Shown one piece after another: positions 35,188-43,818 of a stretch of DNA of 50,721 bases (positions are counted from its first letter, which is position 1; every line of letters starts with the position of its first letter). The notes below the pieces were generated by a model. It had not been told where the DNA came from. It did not search any database and was given only the letters and a program-made list of their open reading frames with translations. This stretch comes from Ferruginibacter sp. (GTDB lineage: Bacteria; Bacteroidota; Bacteroidia; Chitinophagales; Chitinophagaceae). The stretch is taken from NCBI GenBank assembly GCA_030655145.1, contig JAURWD010000173.1:1-50721 (forward strand). The letters run 5' to 3'. The position numbers and the translations under genes were made by a program.

Positions 35188-36165
35188 CTACCGCGGTACT
35201 TCAATCGCTTTCAAAATGCTGTCAATGAGATCATCTGCTGTTAAGCCTTCCATTTCTTTTTCCGGCGTGAGAATGATGCGGTGGCGTAACACCGGCGGCG
35301 CCATTTCTTTAATGTCTTCCGGCGTTACAAAATCTCTGCCTTGCATGGCGGCAAAAGCTTTCGAGGCCCGGAGTATTGCCAGGGAAGCTCGTGGTGACGC
35401 CCCTAAATACAGCGCCGGGTTATTTCTTGTTTCGTACACGATGCGTGCGATAAACTCCACCAGGCGCGGCTCCACTATAACCGAATGGATCGTTTCACGG
35501 AATTGTTGAATGGCTAGAGGCGATATCACTTTCTCCACTTCGGCAAGCAACTGCAACTGCGTGCGTCCGTGCTGGTTATTAAGTATGCCGATCTCTTCCT
35601 GCAGGGTTGGATACTGAACATCGATCTTAAAAATAAAGCGATCCAATTGTGCTTCCGGCAGCCGGTAAGTGCCCTCCTGCTCCACCGGGTTTTGGGTCGC
35701 GAGAATGATGAATGGAAATGGCATCACATGCGTAAATCCATCAACTGTTACCTGGCGTTCTTCCATCACTTCAAACAAGGCTGCCTGCGTTTTTGCGGGA
35801 GCCCGGTTGATCTCATCAATGAGAACGATGTTGCTAAAGATGGGCCCGGATTTAAAATAAAAATCTCCTTCCTTGGGGTTAAATACCGAAGTACCGATCA
35901 CGTCACTTGGCATCAGGTCGGGCGTAAACTGTATGCGTGAAAAATCAACATCAATAACTTTCGATACGAGTTTGGCTGTCAATGTTTTCGCCACCCCGGG
36001 AACACCTTCGATCAGGATATGCCCGTCGCAGAGCAAGCCAATGATGAGGAGGTCGAGCATTTTATGTTGCCCCACGATCACCTTGCCTATTTCCGCACGA
36101 ATATTATCCATGCTTGTGTTTAGCCCGGAAAGATCAATGCGTTGCTGAAAAATGCTTTCTTCCAT
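35188..36165 (-). CDS. MoxR family AAA+ ATPase
   Basis: A 325-residue AAA+ ATPase. Walker A is GVPGVAKT (54-61), Walker B is IVLIDEIN, the sensor 1 stretch is ILATQNP, and LPEAQLDRF, typical of MoxR, follows. The C-terminal lid holds LGASPRASLAILRASKA. MoxR proteins act as chaperones for the maturation of protein complexes and are usually coupled with VWA/DUF58 partners. The ATG at 36165 overlaps the DUF4350 stop by one base, and DUF58 follows after 110 bases. Confidence 0.93.
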   Translation of the reverse strand: MEESIFQQRIDLSGLNTSMDNIRAEIGKVIVGQHKMLDLLIIGLLCDGHILIEGVPGVAKTLTAKLVSKVIDVDFSRIQFTPDLMPSDVIGTSVFNPKEGDFYFKSGPIFSNIVLIDEINRAPAKTQAALFEVMEERQVTVDGFTHVMPFPFIILATQNPVEQEGTYRLPEAQLDRFIFKIDVQYPTLQEEIGILNNQHGRTQLQLLAEVEKVISPLAIQQFRETIHSVIVEPRLVEFIARIVYETRNNPALYLGASPRASLAILRASKAFAAMQGRDFVTPEDIKEMAPPVLRHRIILTPEKEMEGLTADDLIDSILKAIEVPR

Positions 36166-37367
36166 TATTGTTTTATTTTATAGAATTGTTCTAACTGCTG
36201 GTTAAATGATAGCAGCTCTTCGTCACTGACCTGGTTTGCTTGCTGGATGTTCCTGATCGTTGAGAATAAGGCCTCCGTTTTGTCCAGTGGTTGATTCGCT
36301 TTCCGGGCAACCGTGGCTATAAATTGCTCATCCGTATGATTCGTATTAAGGTAATATTGGTTGCGGATATGCTCCATAAAATACGTGATCAGCTTGTCTG
36401 CAATATTACGGTTATCTTTCTTCTGTAAATACAGGCGGCTAATGGTCTCTGTAAAAGCAAGCGTCGTATTTGCATTCGGCACAAGCGTTGGAACGATTCG
36501 CTGGCGCCGCTTTCCGCCGAAAAGGATATAGAGCAATCCAAATAGTAACAGCAACCAAAAGGCCCAGGCCATACCGGGGTATTTTAGCAACACCGAAAGT
36601 GATGACCTGTCTTCTTCCGACCGCCGGAAATTGATCTTATTGTTGTAGTCATCCCAATATACATGCTCCGGTTTATCGGGGGTAAAAGCAAATAAATGGT
36701 TGAAATAATTGTAATTATTTTTTTGGAGCAGGAAATAATTACTCAGCGCCCTGGGTTCCGTGTGGAGGTAAAATCGGCCACGCCCGTGAAAGATCACAAT
36801 GTAATTAGGACCGTAACCATTTTTTCCAAGAACGACCGCATCCTCTTTATTCACCTTATTAAAATGATTATAAAACGGCACGTAGAAATATTGAAATACG
36901 GCCGGGTCGTGATAAATGGAATCAGTTAATTCAACCGAAGTATATTTCATCGGTGGAAAAGACTCATCGTATGAATCTCTCTTTACAGCACACCCCAATG
37001 TGTCCAGCAGCGCTTTGTCGATCCGGCTGCTGGAAATAAACAAACTATTTCCCCGGTATACAAAAGACAGCATAGACGTAAGATCCGCCTGCGACAAAAA
37101 AAGATTCCTGCTCACGTTAATGTACAGGGCATTGGTGTCTTCGGCTGCATTCCAAAAAGTCTGGAAATTTCGTTTTACAATATTGATCGTATTGTTATAA
37201 TAAAACTTTTCTACCTGGCTATGCATCACATACCCGCCGAAAGGTTCTTTGTCTTTTTTGGCAAAGGTTTCATCGAGCGATGGAATATCCAGTTCATCGT
37301 CGCTACATGAAGCGGCTCCAATAGCCAGCAGTAACACAAACACTATGTAGCGGAACAGTCTTCTCAC
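36165..37367 (-). CDS. DUF4350 domain-containing membrane protein
   Basis: A 400-residue protein of the DUF4350 type found beside MoxR operons. The N-terminus has a hydrophobic segment ending in a lipobox-like AASC. The central part carries conserved segments such as NALYINVSRNLFLS and FHGRGRFYLHTEP. A second transmembrane helix (AWAFWLLLLFGLLYILFG) near residue 275 is followed by a cytoplasmic C-terminal helical domain. It ends one base into moxR and starts directly after the DUF4129 gene. Function is unknown; it is part of the membrane complex that MoxR presumably assembles. Confidence 0.78.
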   Translation of the reverse strand: MRRLFRYIVFVLLLAIGAASCSDDELDIPSLDETFAKKDKEPFGGYVMHSQVEKFYYNNTINIVKRNFQTFWNAAEDTNALYINVSRNLFLSQADLTSMLSFVYRGNSLFISSSRIDKALLDTLGCAVKRDSYDESFPPMKYTSVELTDSIYHDPAVFQYFYVPFYNHFNKVNKEDAVVLGKNGYGPNYIVIFHGRGRFYLHTEPRALSNYFLLQKNNYNYFNHLFAFTPDKPEHVYWDDYNNKINFRRSEEDRSSLSVLLKYPGMAWAFWLLLLFGLLYILFGGKRRQRIVPTLVPNANTTLAFTETISRLYLQKKDNRNIADKLITYFMEHIRNQYYLNTNHTDEQFIATVARKANQPLDKTEALFSTIRNIQQANQVSDEELLSFNQQLEQFYKIKQ

Positions 37368-38198
37368 TTAATGAATTACGGAATAAAATTGTTTAAATTT
37401 TTGTTGGATCTTTTCAAAAACCGGCTCACTAATATCGAACTCACCATACCATGCATACTCATAATTACGGGTCAACCCAGCGAAATCAGTCTTAAATTTT
37501 TTGCCGGAAATTTCCCGCAGGTATTCGTAATTGGTTTTATCCGGTGTGTATTCAATCAATGATTTTTCAGCCATTTTCTGTAACGACTGCAGGTAGTGAT
37601 AACGGATGGCAAGCCGATAGTTTTTATCCCTGATGGCGGCATTTACGAGGCGTTGATAATCCGTATCCCGCGATAATTTTTCTTCGGGATCCTGCAGCAT
37701 GGTTACCGGCGCCTTTTTATAGTTCCGCTGGAAAAATCCTTCTGCAAAAAAAAGTTTATACAAAATGAAAGCGATGAATATTCCCGCCAGGATCCAAAAA
37801 AAATACATGGTAAAACTGGAGAAAAAGAAACGTTCGAGCCAGGATGGGCCTTGTTTCGTTTTTGATTGCTGGAGCTGTTGCTTTTCCTGGTGGGCATTCA
37901 GCAGGGAATCTAAATTTTTTGCATAGAACAAAGCAGCCTGGTCCCTGACATCAGCCAACGAATCGCGAAGCACTCCAAGCCCATTATCTACTAACGAAGT
38001 GTCAATATAAATTACCTCCTCCTCGTCAGATTCCCCGACATCATCGACTAATTCACCTGTTTCTGACAACGACCTTTCCGCCGAGTCCAGCTCGACGATC
38101 GCGGTATCCCGATAGACATAATTTTTATCCTGCGCAGCAACGCCGGCAACAAATAAAAACGAAACGAAGATCAATATAAGGAAACGCGGAAAAATCAT
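37368..38198 (-). CDS. DUF4129-like membrane protein
   Basis: A 276-residue protein with a signal peptide (FLILIFVSFLFVAGVAAQ), an acidic periplasmic stretch and one transmembrane helix (FTMYFFWILAGIFIAFILYKLF). The C-terminal domain has LAIRYHYLQSLQKM, DKTNYEYLREI and YEYAWYGEFDI, characteristic of DUF4129. It overlaps the SpoIIM-family gene by four bases and abuts the DUF4350 gene directly, so all are translated as a unit. In other phyla DUF4129 is often fused to transglutaminases or occurs with MoxR and DUF58. Function is unknown. Confidence 0.8.
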   Translation of the reverse strand: MIFPRFLILIFVSFLFVAGVAAQDKNYVYRDTAIVELDSAERSLSETGELVDDVGESDEEEVIYIDTSLVDNGLGVLRDSLADVRDQAALFYAKNLDSLLNAHQEKQQLQQSKTKQGPSWLERFFFSSFTMYFFWILAGIFIAFILYKLFFAEGFFQRNYKKAPVTMLQDPEEKLSRDTDYQRLVNAAIRDKNYRLAIRYHYLQSLQKMAEKSLIEYTPDKTNYEYLREISGKKFKTDFAGLTRNYEYAWYGEFDISEPVFEKIQQKFKQFYSVIH

Positions 38199-39214
38199 TT
38201 TGTACGTGGAGGAAGGTTTAACAGACCGTCTCGTTGCAGATAGAATCCTTTTTTATGTAAGCTAATAGGGTAAATAACAAAGTACCAAACAATGAAAGAT
38301 AAGGAAACCGCGAGGATTATCACACTGCCCCACACTGGCAGGCCGTTGTTACGTTCCCGGTCGAAGGTATTGCTCATAAGATGGGTGACATAACTTTCAA
38401 AAAAAGAAGCTAAAATAAATACGGGAACAAGAACAAGCATGATCTTGAGCGCATCCTTAATTCCTCTTTTAAAGGAAAGCAATCGTGAGTAGGTGCCCGG
38501 GAATAAGATACCCTGGGCAATTACAAACCCAGCTGTTGCCGCGATAACGATGGACAATATTTCCAGCGTTCCATGAACCCAGATCACCAGCACAGACTGC
38601 ATCCCCAGGCCCTTCGAAAAAAACATGTATTGGAAACAGCCGAGCATCAGGCCATTTTGCCACATGAGGAAAACCGTACCTATGCCAAGGAGCAAACCGC
38701 CAATCACCATGAGAAAGGAGACAAACGTATTGTTCATCGCAATACGCACAAACATGGCAAAAGGATTTTCACTTTTATAAACCCCGAACGGATCGCCTTT
38801 AGCGATATTGTCTTCTGTCATATTCACGTATCCATCCCCAAGCACCCCGCGAATAAATGATTCGTCTTTGATGGAACTAAAAACGCCGATGGCAACGAAT
38901 AAAGAAAACAGCGTAAATGTAAAAAGCAAGGTGCGATGATACTTGCGAAACAATAAAGGCAACTCGTATTTCCAGAAACTAAAAACGCGGGTATATTTTT
39001 CTTTTTTGTTGCGGTAGATATTCTGGTAAATATCTGCAGCAATACCATTGATCCACCGGGTGACCTTGCTCTTAGGATAAAATGTTTTGGCGTAGGAAAG
39101 ATCATCTACAAGCGTGATAAAACGCTCAGCTGTTTCATCCGGGTCTTCAGTTTGGGTATGCTGGTAGTCATTCCACTTATCAACATTTTTCTTAATAAAC
39201 ATTCCTTCCCGCAT
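38195..39214 (-). CDS. SpoIIM (stage II sporulation protein M)-family membrane protein
   Basis: A 339-residue polytopic membrane protein. The family-like start is MREGMFIKKNVDKWNDYQ, so the open frame to 39277 is too long. Residues 5-110 are a soluble helical domain, and about five to six transmembrane helices follow (e.g. TLLFTFTLFSLFVAIGVFSSI, FLMVIGGLLLGIGTVFLMW, LEILSIVIAATAGFVIAQG, IMLVLVPVFILASFF and AVSLSFIVWYFVIY). In Bacillus SpoIIM belongs to the cell-wall hydrolase complex SpoIIDMP, but this non-sporulating lineage uses the fold for another purpose. It is the first gene of the operon ending in DUF58. Confidence 0.85.
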   Translation of the reverse strand: MREGMFIKKNVDKWNDYQHTQTEDPDETAERFITLVDDLSYAKTFYPKSKVTRWINGIAADIYQNIYRNKKEKYTRVFSFWKYELPLLFRKYHRTLLFTFTLFSLFVAIGVFSSIKDESFIRGVLGDGYVNMTEDNIAKGDPFGVYKSENPFAMFVRIAMNNTFVSFLMVIGGLLLGIGTVFLMWQNGLMLGCFQYMFFSKGLGMQSVLVIWVHGTLEILSIVIAATAGFVIAQGILFPGTYSRLLSFKRGIKDALKIMLVLVPVFILASFFESYVTHLMSNTFDRERNNGLPVWGSVIILAVSLSFIVWYFVIYPISLHKKGFYLQRDGLLNLPPRTK

Positions 39215-39227
39215 GCAATAAAAATAG

Positions 39228-39258
39228 CAAATTTCCGGCTTATAAATCCTGTGGCAAA
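39228..39258 (-). promoter_or_regulatory. promoter of the SpoIIM-DUF58 operon
   Basis: The minus strand has TTTG at 39258-39255, a 19-base spacer, and GAAATTTG at 39235-39228. Only the first base departs from the -7 consensus TAnnTTTG. The box ends 13 bases before the ATG at 39214. Confidence 0.6.
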
Positions 39259-39317
39259 AAAGAGTCGAAGCTGGCAAACAGTTTTACCAGCTTAATATTA
39301 AACCGTTAATTTGTACT

Positions 39318-40094
39318 ATGTCGGAAATAAAAATATCTACAGCTTTTAATATCGATATTGAATTCGAGATCGCGGCTTTCCACAAACGCTTCCTTGCCTA
39401 CCTTATTGACCTGGTGCTGATGATCCTCTACATGTTCAGTATGTTTTATTTGCTTTACGGTGGGTTTAAACTGGGCGAAGAAAGTTATGGCCTGGTCTTA
39501 CTGATCTGGGTAATTCCTATGCTGTTGTATACCGTCGTGAGTGAACACCTGATGAACGGGCAAACGGTCGGCAAAAAAATATTCAACATTAAAGTTGTTA
39601 GCCTCGAAGGCGGTGAACCCACGCTGGGACAATACCTGCTGCGCTGGTTCATGCGTTTCTATGAATGGGCCTTTATTGTATTTTTTCTTTTTTGGGGCAA
39701 CTTTTATCTTGGCTTGCTTTGGCTGATGGTCGGCGGAATTACGTCGGTGATCATCATCGCCATTTCGTCGAAGAGTCAACGCCTGGGTGACCTGGTTGCG
39801 GGTACCGTCGTGGTGGAAACCCGTTCAAAATTAACGGTGCACGACACGATCTTCATGCATGTGGCTACGACCGATTACGTGGTAAAATTTCCCGAAGTGA
39901 TGCGGTTGAGCGATCGCGATATCAATACCATAAAGAATGTGCTGAGTCAAACCAGGAAAACCAATTCATATGAGATGTGTAACCGCATCGCGGTGAAAGT
40001 GCAGGATGTTTTGAAAGTATCGAGCGACATGTATGCGATTGAATTCCTGGAGAAGATCATGGAAGATTACAATTACCTGGCGGCCAAAGAATAA
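39318..40094 (+). CDS. RDD family membrane protein
   Basis: A 258-residue protein with an RDD domain. The conserved arginine-aspartate pattern is in HKRFLAYLIDLVLMILYM, and helices continue in YGLVLLIWVIPMLLYTVVSE. The segment NGQTVGKKIFNIKVV is the usual second RDD motif, and WLMVGGITSVIIIAI and RLGDLVAGTVVVE follow. A soluble C-terminal extension of about 85 residues is added. It is divergent from the SpoIIM-DUF58 operon across 103 bases and is probably functionally linked to it, since RDD genes commonly accompany this cluster. RDD proteins are thought to be transport- or ion-related; the role here is unknown. A one-mismatch -7 box (TTAATTTG, 39306-39313) ends four bases before the ATG. Confidence 0.88.
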   Translation: MSEIKISTAFNIDIEFEIAAFHKRFLAYLIDLVLMILYMFSMFYLLYGGFKLGEESYGLVLLIWVIPMLLYTVVSEHLMNGQTVGKKIFNIKVVSLEGGEPTLGQYLLRWFMRFYEWAFIVFFLFWGNFYLGLLWLMVGGITSVIIIAISSKSQRLGDLVAGTVVVETRSKLTVHDTIFMHVATTDYVVKFPEVMRLSDRDINTIKNVLSQTRKTNSYEMCNRIAVKVQDVLKVSSDMYAIEFLEKIMEDYNYLAAKE

Positions 40095-40103
40095 TCATTC
40101 CCT

Positions 40104-40553
40104 CTAATCTTGTGGCCCGATTATTAATCCGATAACGGCCAAAATTGTAAAGAGGAGCAGGATCGACGCCAGGATGCCCGTATAACGAAAAAAAGCGCGC
40201 TGGTTTTTCAAAGCTTCACTGAAGGCAATCGTGTCATTGGACATCAAAGAATTGTGCAGGTTTTTCGAAAAACGAAAAAGGTATAGTGACACGAGGAAAA
40301 TAAAACCGGCAGCTACCAGGCAAATAGCAACGACACTAACCCCACCCACGGTGAATTCTGCATCTTGAGGTTTGAGCTCTTTCATCCTGAACATGAACAT
40401 TGCTTTTCTTAATGCCAATGCTACCACAAGAAGCGAATACAAAAATCCAGTGACTGCTAAAAATTTAGCCCAGGTGGCACTTTCCTTTAAATGGAAACGA
40501 CCAGCAGCATCGACCAGGAGATCGGTTTCAATCAGATTTTTTTGTTCCTGCAT
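40104..40553 (-). CDS. DUF5362 family membrane protein
   Basis: A 149-residue protein with four predicted transmembrane segments: FLAVTGFLYSLLVVALAL, SVVAICLVAAGFIFLVSLY, and a hairpin near FRYTGILASILLLFTILAVIGLIIG. An amphipathic stretch FRFSKNLHNSLMSNDTIAFSEALKNQ between them fits DUF5362. It is third in a row of small membrane genes, 41 bases after the CCC-motif gene, and converges with the RDD gene nine bases away. No function is known to me. Confidence 0.75.
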   Translation of the reverse strand: MQEQKNLIETDLLVDAAGRFHLKESATWAKFLAVTGFLYSLLVVALALRKAMFMFRMKELKPQDAEFTVGGVSVVAICLVAAGFIFLVSLYLFRFSKNLHNSLMSNDTIAFSEALKNQRAFFRYTGILASILLLFTILAVIGLIIGPQD

Positions 40554-40594
40554 AACTCATTTCCAGGTGCAAAGTGAAGTTGTCAGTCAGCCTT

Positions 40595-40936
40595 TTATTT
40601 CAATCCATTGGAATATATCATGCTGCCGATGATGGCGATGTACACCACCATAATTACGATGACGAGGCAGGAAAGCACGATGCCTATTATGGAGCAAACT
40701 CTTCCGGCACTGGAAGTACTAAAACTCGAAGGTGAATATAAATCTGGTGTTTCGAGATAAAGTTTTTTGTCGCGGTTGGCGAGAATAAGGCCGACGATTC
40801 CGCAAACCAGTCCAACGATGCCATAACAAAAAGAGCCAACGATGGAGATGATGCCGAGAACTAAAACAGTTGTTGCATTGGGAAGATTTTGCTGTGCGTT
40901 GTAATTCGTTGGATTTAAAAGGTCCGGATGTTCCAT
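40595..40936 (-). CDS. CCC-motif/DUF4190-like small membrane protein
   Basis: A 113-residue protein with two predicted transmembrane hairpins: VLVLGIISIVGSFCYGIVGLVCGIVGLILA followed by a polar loop, then RVCSIIGIVLSCLVIVIMVVYIAIIG. Glycine-rich helices with an interspersed cysteine pattern recall the CCC motif or DUF4190 membrane proteins of Bacteroidota. The ATG lies two bases after the stop of the DUF2752 gene. Function is unknown. Confidence 0.7.
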   Translation of the reverse strand: MEHPDLLNPTNYNAQQNLPNATTVLVLGIISIVGSFCYGIVGLVCGIVGLILANRDKKLYLETPDLYSPSSFSTSSAGRVCSIIGIVLSCLVIVIMVVYIAIIGSMIYSNGLK

Positions 40937-40938
40937 TC

Positions 40939-41250
40939 TTAAAGTAAGTTTTGGGAGAAGATTTTGTAAAGGAAATTGCTAACTACGATCGTTGCAATAA
41001 ATATATAACTATAAATAATAATTGCTCCGCCTTTTCTAAATTTAAAAATGATGTGCGCCATCCCAAAAAGAAGCAATAATATCAGGGGTATTGTGGCTGG
41101 ATGATAATGGAAACTGGCGGCAACATCACCCCGGAGTAACGCAACAAAACTTCGTTGGAGGCCACACCCAGGGCAATCAATCTTCAGCAGCATTTTGTAA
41201 ACGCAGGGTAACTGGTGACCTTCAATCCAGTGAAGAATATCTTTCAACAT
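40939..41250 (-). CDS. DUF2752 domain-containing membrane protein
   Basis: A 103-residue protein with the DUF2752 signature CPGCGLQRSFVALLRGD (C26 and C29). Two transmembrane helices follow (TIPLILLLLFGMAHIIF and AIIIYSYIFIATIVVSNFLY). The CPxCGxxR motif could bind a metal or a redox partner, but no member has a known role that I can cite. It starts 60 bases after proS on the same strand and is coupled by a two-base gap to the next membrane gene. Confidence 0.85.
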   Translation of the reverse strand: MLKDILHWIEGHQLPCVYKMLLKIDCPGCGLQRSFVALLRGDVAASFHYHPATIPLILLLLFGMAHIIFKFRKGGAIIIYSYIFIATIVVSNFLYKIFSQNLL

Positions 41251-41310
41251 GCACTAAAGTTGAATGAAGAATCTGAATAAGTTATCTGCCTCGACCTTTT
41301 TTCCTCCGAC

Positions 41311-42789
41311 CTAGTACGCCCGCGCAAATAATACCCGTTGGCTGCTTGGTTTACCTGTCAAAATGCAGGCTCCTTCCTGTTGCGAATTGTTAAGCGGTAT
41401 GCAACGGATCGTCGCCTTGGTTTGTTCTTTGATCTTCTCCTCAGTTTCACCGGTGCCGTCCCAATGCGCGGAAATAAAGCCTGGCTTTTTGTCGAGTAGT
41501 TCCACAAATTCGTCCCAGGTATTTGCTTCAGTGATGCGCTCGTCGCGAAAATTTTTCGCCTTAGTGTAAATGTCTGACTGGATCTGGTTCAATAAGTTGA
41601 TAACCTGTGCGCCAAGACCATCGATAGAAAAACTCATTTTTTCTTTTGTATCGCGGCGGGCAACTTCGACAACGTTGTTGGCCAGGTCGCGGGCACCGAT
41701 CGCAATACGAACGGGCACACCTTTCATTTCATATTCGGCAAACTTCCACCCCGGGCGGTTGTTATCTGAATCGTCATATTTAACAGTGATGCCGGCAGTT
41801 TTAAGTTCGGCAACCAGGACCTTCACTTTTTGGTCGATCAGTTCCTTTTGCTCCGCCCCTTTAAAAATCGGAACGATCACCACCTGGATGGGCGCCAATT
41901 TAGGAGGTAACACTAGTCCCTGGTCATCGCTGTGCGCCATCACCAGGGCACCAATGAGTCGGGTACTCACGCCCCAGCTCGTGCTCCATACAAAGTCAAT
42001 TTTATTTTCTTTGTCTGTAAATTTTACATCAAATGCTTTGGCGAAATTCTGACCGAGAAAATGCGAAGTTCCGGCCTGTAATGCCTTGCCATCCTGCATC
42101 AAGGCTTCGATACAATAGGTTTCCACGGCACCGGCGAAACGCTCATTTTCGGTCTTGATGCCTTTGATGACCGGCATGGCCATAAATTCTTCTGCGAAGC
42201 TTGCATACACTTCCAGCATTTGCACCGTTTCATCCATTGCTTCCTGCTCTGTTGAATGAGCGGTATGCCCTTCCTGCCAAAGAAATTCAGTTGTTCTCAG
42301 GAAGAGCCGCGTACGCATTTCCCAGCGTACCACGTTGGCCCACTGGTTGATCAATAAGGGCAGATCCCTATACGATTGGATCCACCCTTTGTAGGTGTTC
42401 CAAATGATGGCTTCGCTGGTTGGACGAACTACCAATTCCTCTTCAAGTTTTGCTTCCGGGTCAACAATGAGTTTGCCTGGATGGTCAACATCATTTTTCA
42501 ACCGGTAATGCGTAACAATGGCACATTCTTTAGCAAATCCTTCCGCATTTTTTTCTTCTGCTTCAAATAAACTTTTAGGAACAAACAAAGGAAAGTAAGC
42601 ATTCTCGTGGCCGGTTTCCTTAAACATCTTATCGAGCTGACGCTGCATGTTCTCCCAAAGCGCATAACCATAAGGTTTAATTACCATACATCCACGCACT
42701 GCACTGTAATCTGCCAGGCCTGCTTTTATCACCAGGTCGTTGTACCACTGCGAATAGTCTGCCGCCATGCTTGTGATTTCCTTACTCAT
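41311..42789 (-). CDS. proS: prolyl-tRNA synthetase (archaeal/eukaryote-type)
   Basis: Charges tRNA-Pro with proline. The 492-residue class II synthetase lacks the YbaK editing insertion of the E. coli type and is the archaeal/eukaryote-type (type 3). Class II motif 2 is in [25 protein letters not shown], and the neighbouring [16 protein letters not shown] is family-specific. The C-terminal anticodon-binding and zinc-like domains end in the conserved VLFARAY, so the protein is complete. The start at [18 protein letters not shown] is conventional. Confidence 0.96.
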   Translation of the reverse strand: MSKEITSMAADYSQWYNDLVIKAGLADYSAVRGCMVIKPYGYALWENMQRQLDKMFKETGHENAYFPLFVPKSLFEAEEKNAEGFAKECAIVTHYRLKNDVDHPGKLIVDPEAKLEEELVVRPTSEAIIWNTYKGWIQSYRDLPLLINQWANVVRWEMRTRLFLRTTEFLWQEGHTAHSTEQEAMDETVQMLEVYASFAEEFMAMPVIKGIKTENERFAGAVETYCIEALMQDGKALQAGTSHFLGQNFAKAFDVKFTDKENKIDFVWSTSWGVSTRLIGALVMAHSDDQGLVLPPKLAPIQVVIVPIFKGAEQKELIDQKVKVLVAELKTAGITVKYDDSDNNRPGWKFAEYEMKGVPVRIAIGARDLANNVVEVARRDTKEKMSFSIDGLGAQVINLLNQIQSDIYTKAKNFRDERITEANTWDEFVELLDKKPGFISAHWDGTGETEEKIKEQTKATIRCIPLNNSQQEGACILTGKPSSQRVLFARAY

Positions 42790-43040
42790 CTATTTTATTG
42801 GTTGTTTTTTTGTTTGATCAGACCGATTTCAAATGTCCAGAACTTATATGAAATTTGTTCTTGAATCGTAGTCCACTATCTGTTGGTTAGTAATAATTTA
42901 AGTCCACTGCATTTAGCACATATTTAACAGCGGGCCGTACTTGCCAACTATAAATGGCAAAGAATTTGGGCTATTATTGTTATGCCTTAGGCGGCACAAA
43001 AGTAGTAACTTCAACCTATAATAATTTTAAACAAATTATC
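42790..43040. other. intergenic region between divergent proS and lipoprotein gene
   Basis: About 250 bases, AT-rich. An exact -7 box toward proS (TACTTTTG on the minus strand, + coordinates 42997-43004) would give a leader of about 200 bases. I see no aminoacyl-tRNA-sensing T-box structure. An open frame to 42954 that would extend the lipoprotein has no support. Confidence 0.4.
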
Positions 43041-43706
43041 ATGAAAACTAAACTTTTACTCGTTGCTGTTTCTGTGGCTGCGCTTGGCAGTTGCACAACA
43101 CTTTATAAATCCGGACAAACCCCTGATGATGTTTATTATTCTCCTGCCCGCACCTATGTCGAAAACCGTCAGGACGACAGGGTTGAAAGGGTTGACAACA
43201 ACCGGTACTACAATTCCGAAGATGTGATGATCAGGATGGGCATCAATGATCCAAGATGGCGTTACCTGAATGATTATGCGTATACACCCTACAGTTATGG
43301 CTTCAACCATGGCTACTATTACAATCCATATTTTTGGCCTTACCCTGTTTACAGTCCCGTATTTACGGCTCCAACCAATCCAAAGATCACAACACCTCGT
43401 ATGAATAATTTGGGTGGATATGGTTCCATTCCAGGTTATAACAACACCCAGGTAAATCCGAAGACCGGGCGTACCGTACCGGTAAGAAGTTACAACAACA
43501 GCAACAATGGAACGGCAGTTGGAAATGCCCTTCGTAAAGTGCTTGGTTCCGATACTTATAACAGCAATACCAACAACTCGACCAATAATAATTCCAACAA
43601 CAATAACCGCACTTACACGCCATCAAGCAGTAGCAGCAGCTCCTCTTCAGGCAGCAGGCCTTCATCTTCAGGCTCGGTTAGCAGACCACCAAGAGGCGGT
43701 AATTAA
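43041..43706 (+). CDS. lipoprotein with low-complexity Asn/Ser-rich tail
   Basis: A 221-residue probable lipoprotein beginning MKTKLLLVAVSVAALGSC, with the lipobox cysteine C18. A Tyr/Arg/Asp-rich middle part (DDVYYSPARTYVEN, DPRWRYLNDYAYTP, HGYYYNPYFWPYPVY) is followed from about residue 150 by a simple-sequence C-terminus of Asn/Thr then Ser/Gly/Pro. I do not recognise a domain. The tail may be an extracellular linker or surface-exposed low-complexity segment. The start was chosen because the upstream frame to 42954 lacks any signal. The gene lies about 100 bases before a FadL-type gene. Confidence 0.75.
   Translation: MKTKLLLVAVSVAALGSCTTLYKSGQTPDDVYYSPARTYVENRQDDRVERVDNNRYYNSEDVMIRMGINDPRWRYLNDYAYTPYSYGFNHGYYYNPYFWPYPVYSPVFTAPTNPKITTPRMNNLGGYGSIPGYNNTQVNPKTGRTVPVRSYNNSNNGTAVGNALRKVLGSDTYNSNTNNSTNNNSNNNNRTYTPSSSSSSSSSGSRPSSSGSVSRPPRGGN
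43556..43675 (+). repeat. low-complexity Asn- and Ser-codon tract
   Basis: AAC/AAT codons dominate to about 43610, then AGC/TCA/TCT codons to about 43675. Codons are mixed, so it is not a pure microsatellite, but it could vary in length between strains. It lies inside the lipoprotein gene and keeps frame in multiples of three. Confidence 0.7.
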
Positions 43707-43818
43707 TTGACAGCTTTCAACAATTTATTAAATAATATCTCCATCTGCAGCAACAGGTTCACCATACCCGTTGCCCCTGCAGCCTTTTGTCCTGACTAAC
43801 CATTAAATGCCAGAAAAT

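Noticed and set aside
38195-39214. The SpoIIM-family gene as evidence of sporulation.
   Set aside because: No other sporulation genes occur here and the SpoIIM fold is widespread in non-sporulating bacteria; it belongs to the MoxR/DUF58 cluster instead.
42790-43040. A possible T-box or other tRNA-sensing leader upstream of proS.
   Set aside because: No T-box-like conserved sequence or terminator/anti-terminator pair is visible; such leaders are also not expected in Bacteroidota.
43387-43665. A Cys- and Trp-rich 92-residue minus-strand ORF opposite the lipoprotein gene.
   Set aside because: It is the antisense reading of the Asn/Ser codon tract; the cysteines arise from composition, and there is no start context or domain.
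43741-43785. Inverted CTGCAG-containing repeat between the lipoprotein and FadL-type genes.
   Set aside because: Pairing is imperfect and no T run follows, so I do not call it a terminator.
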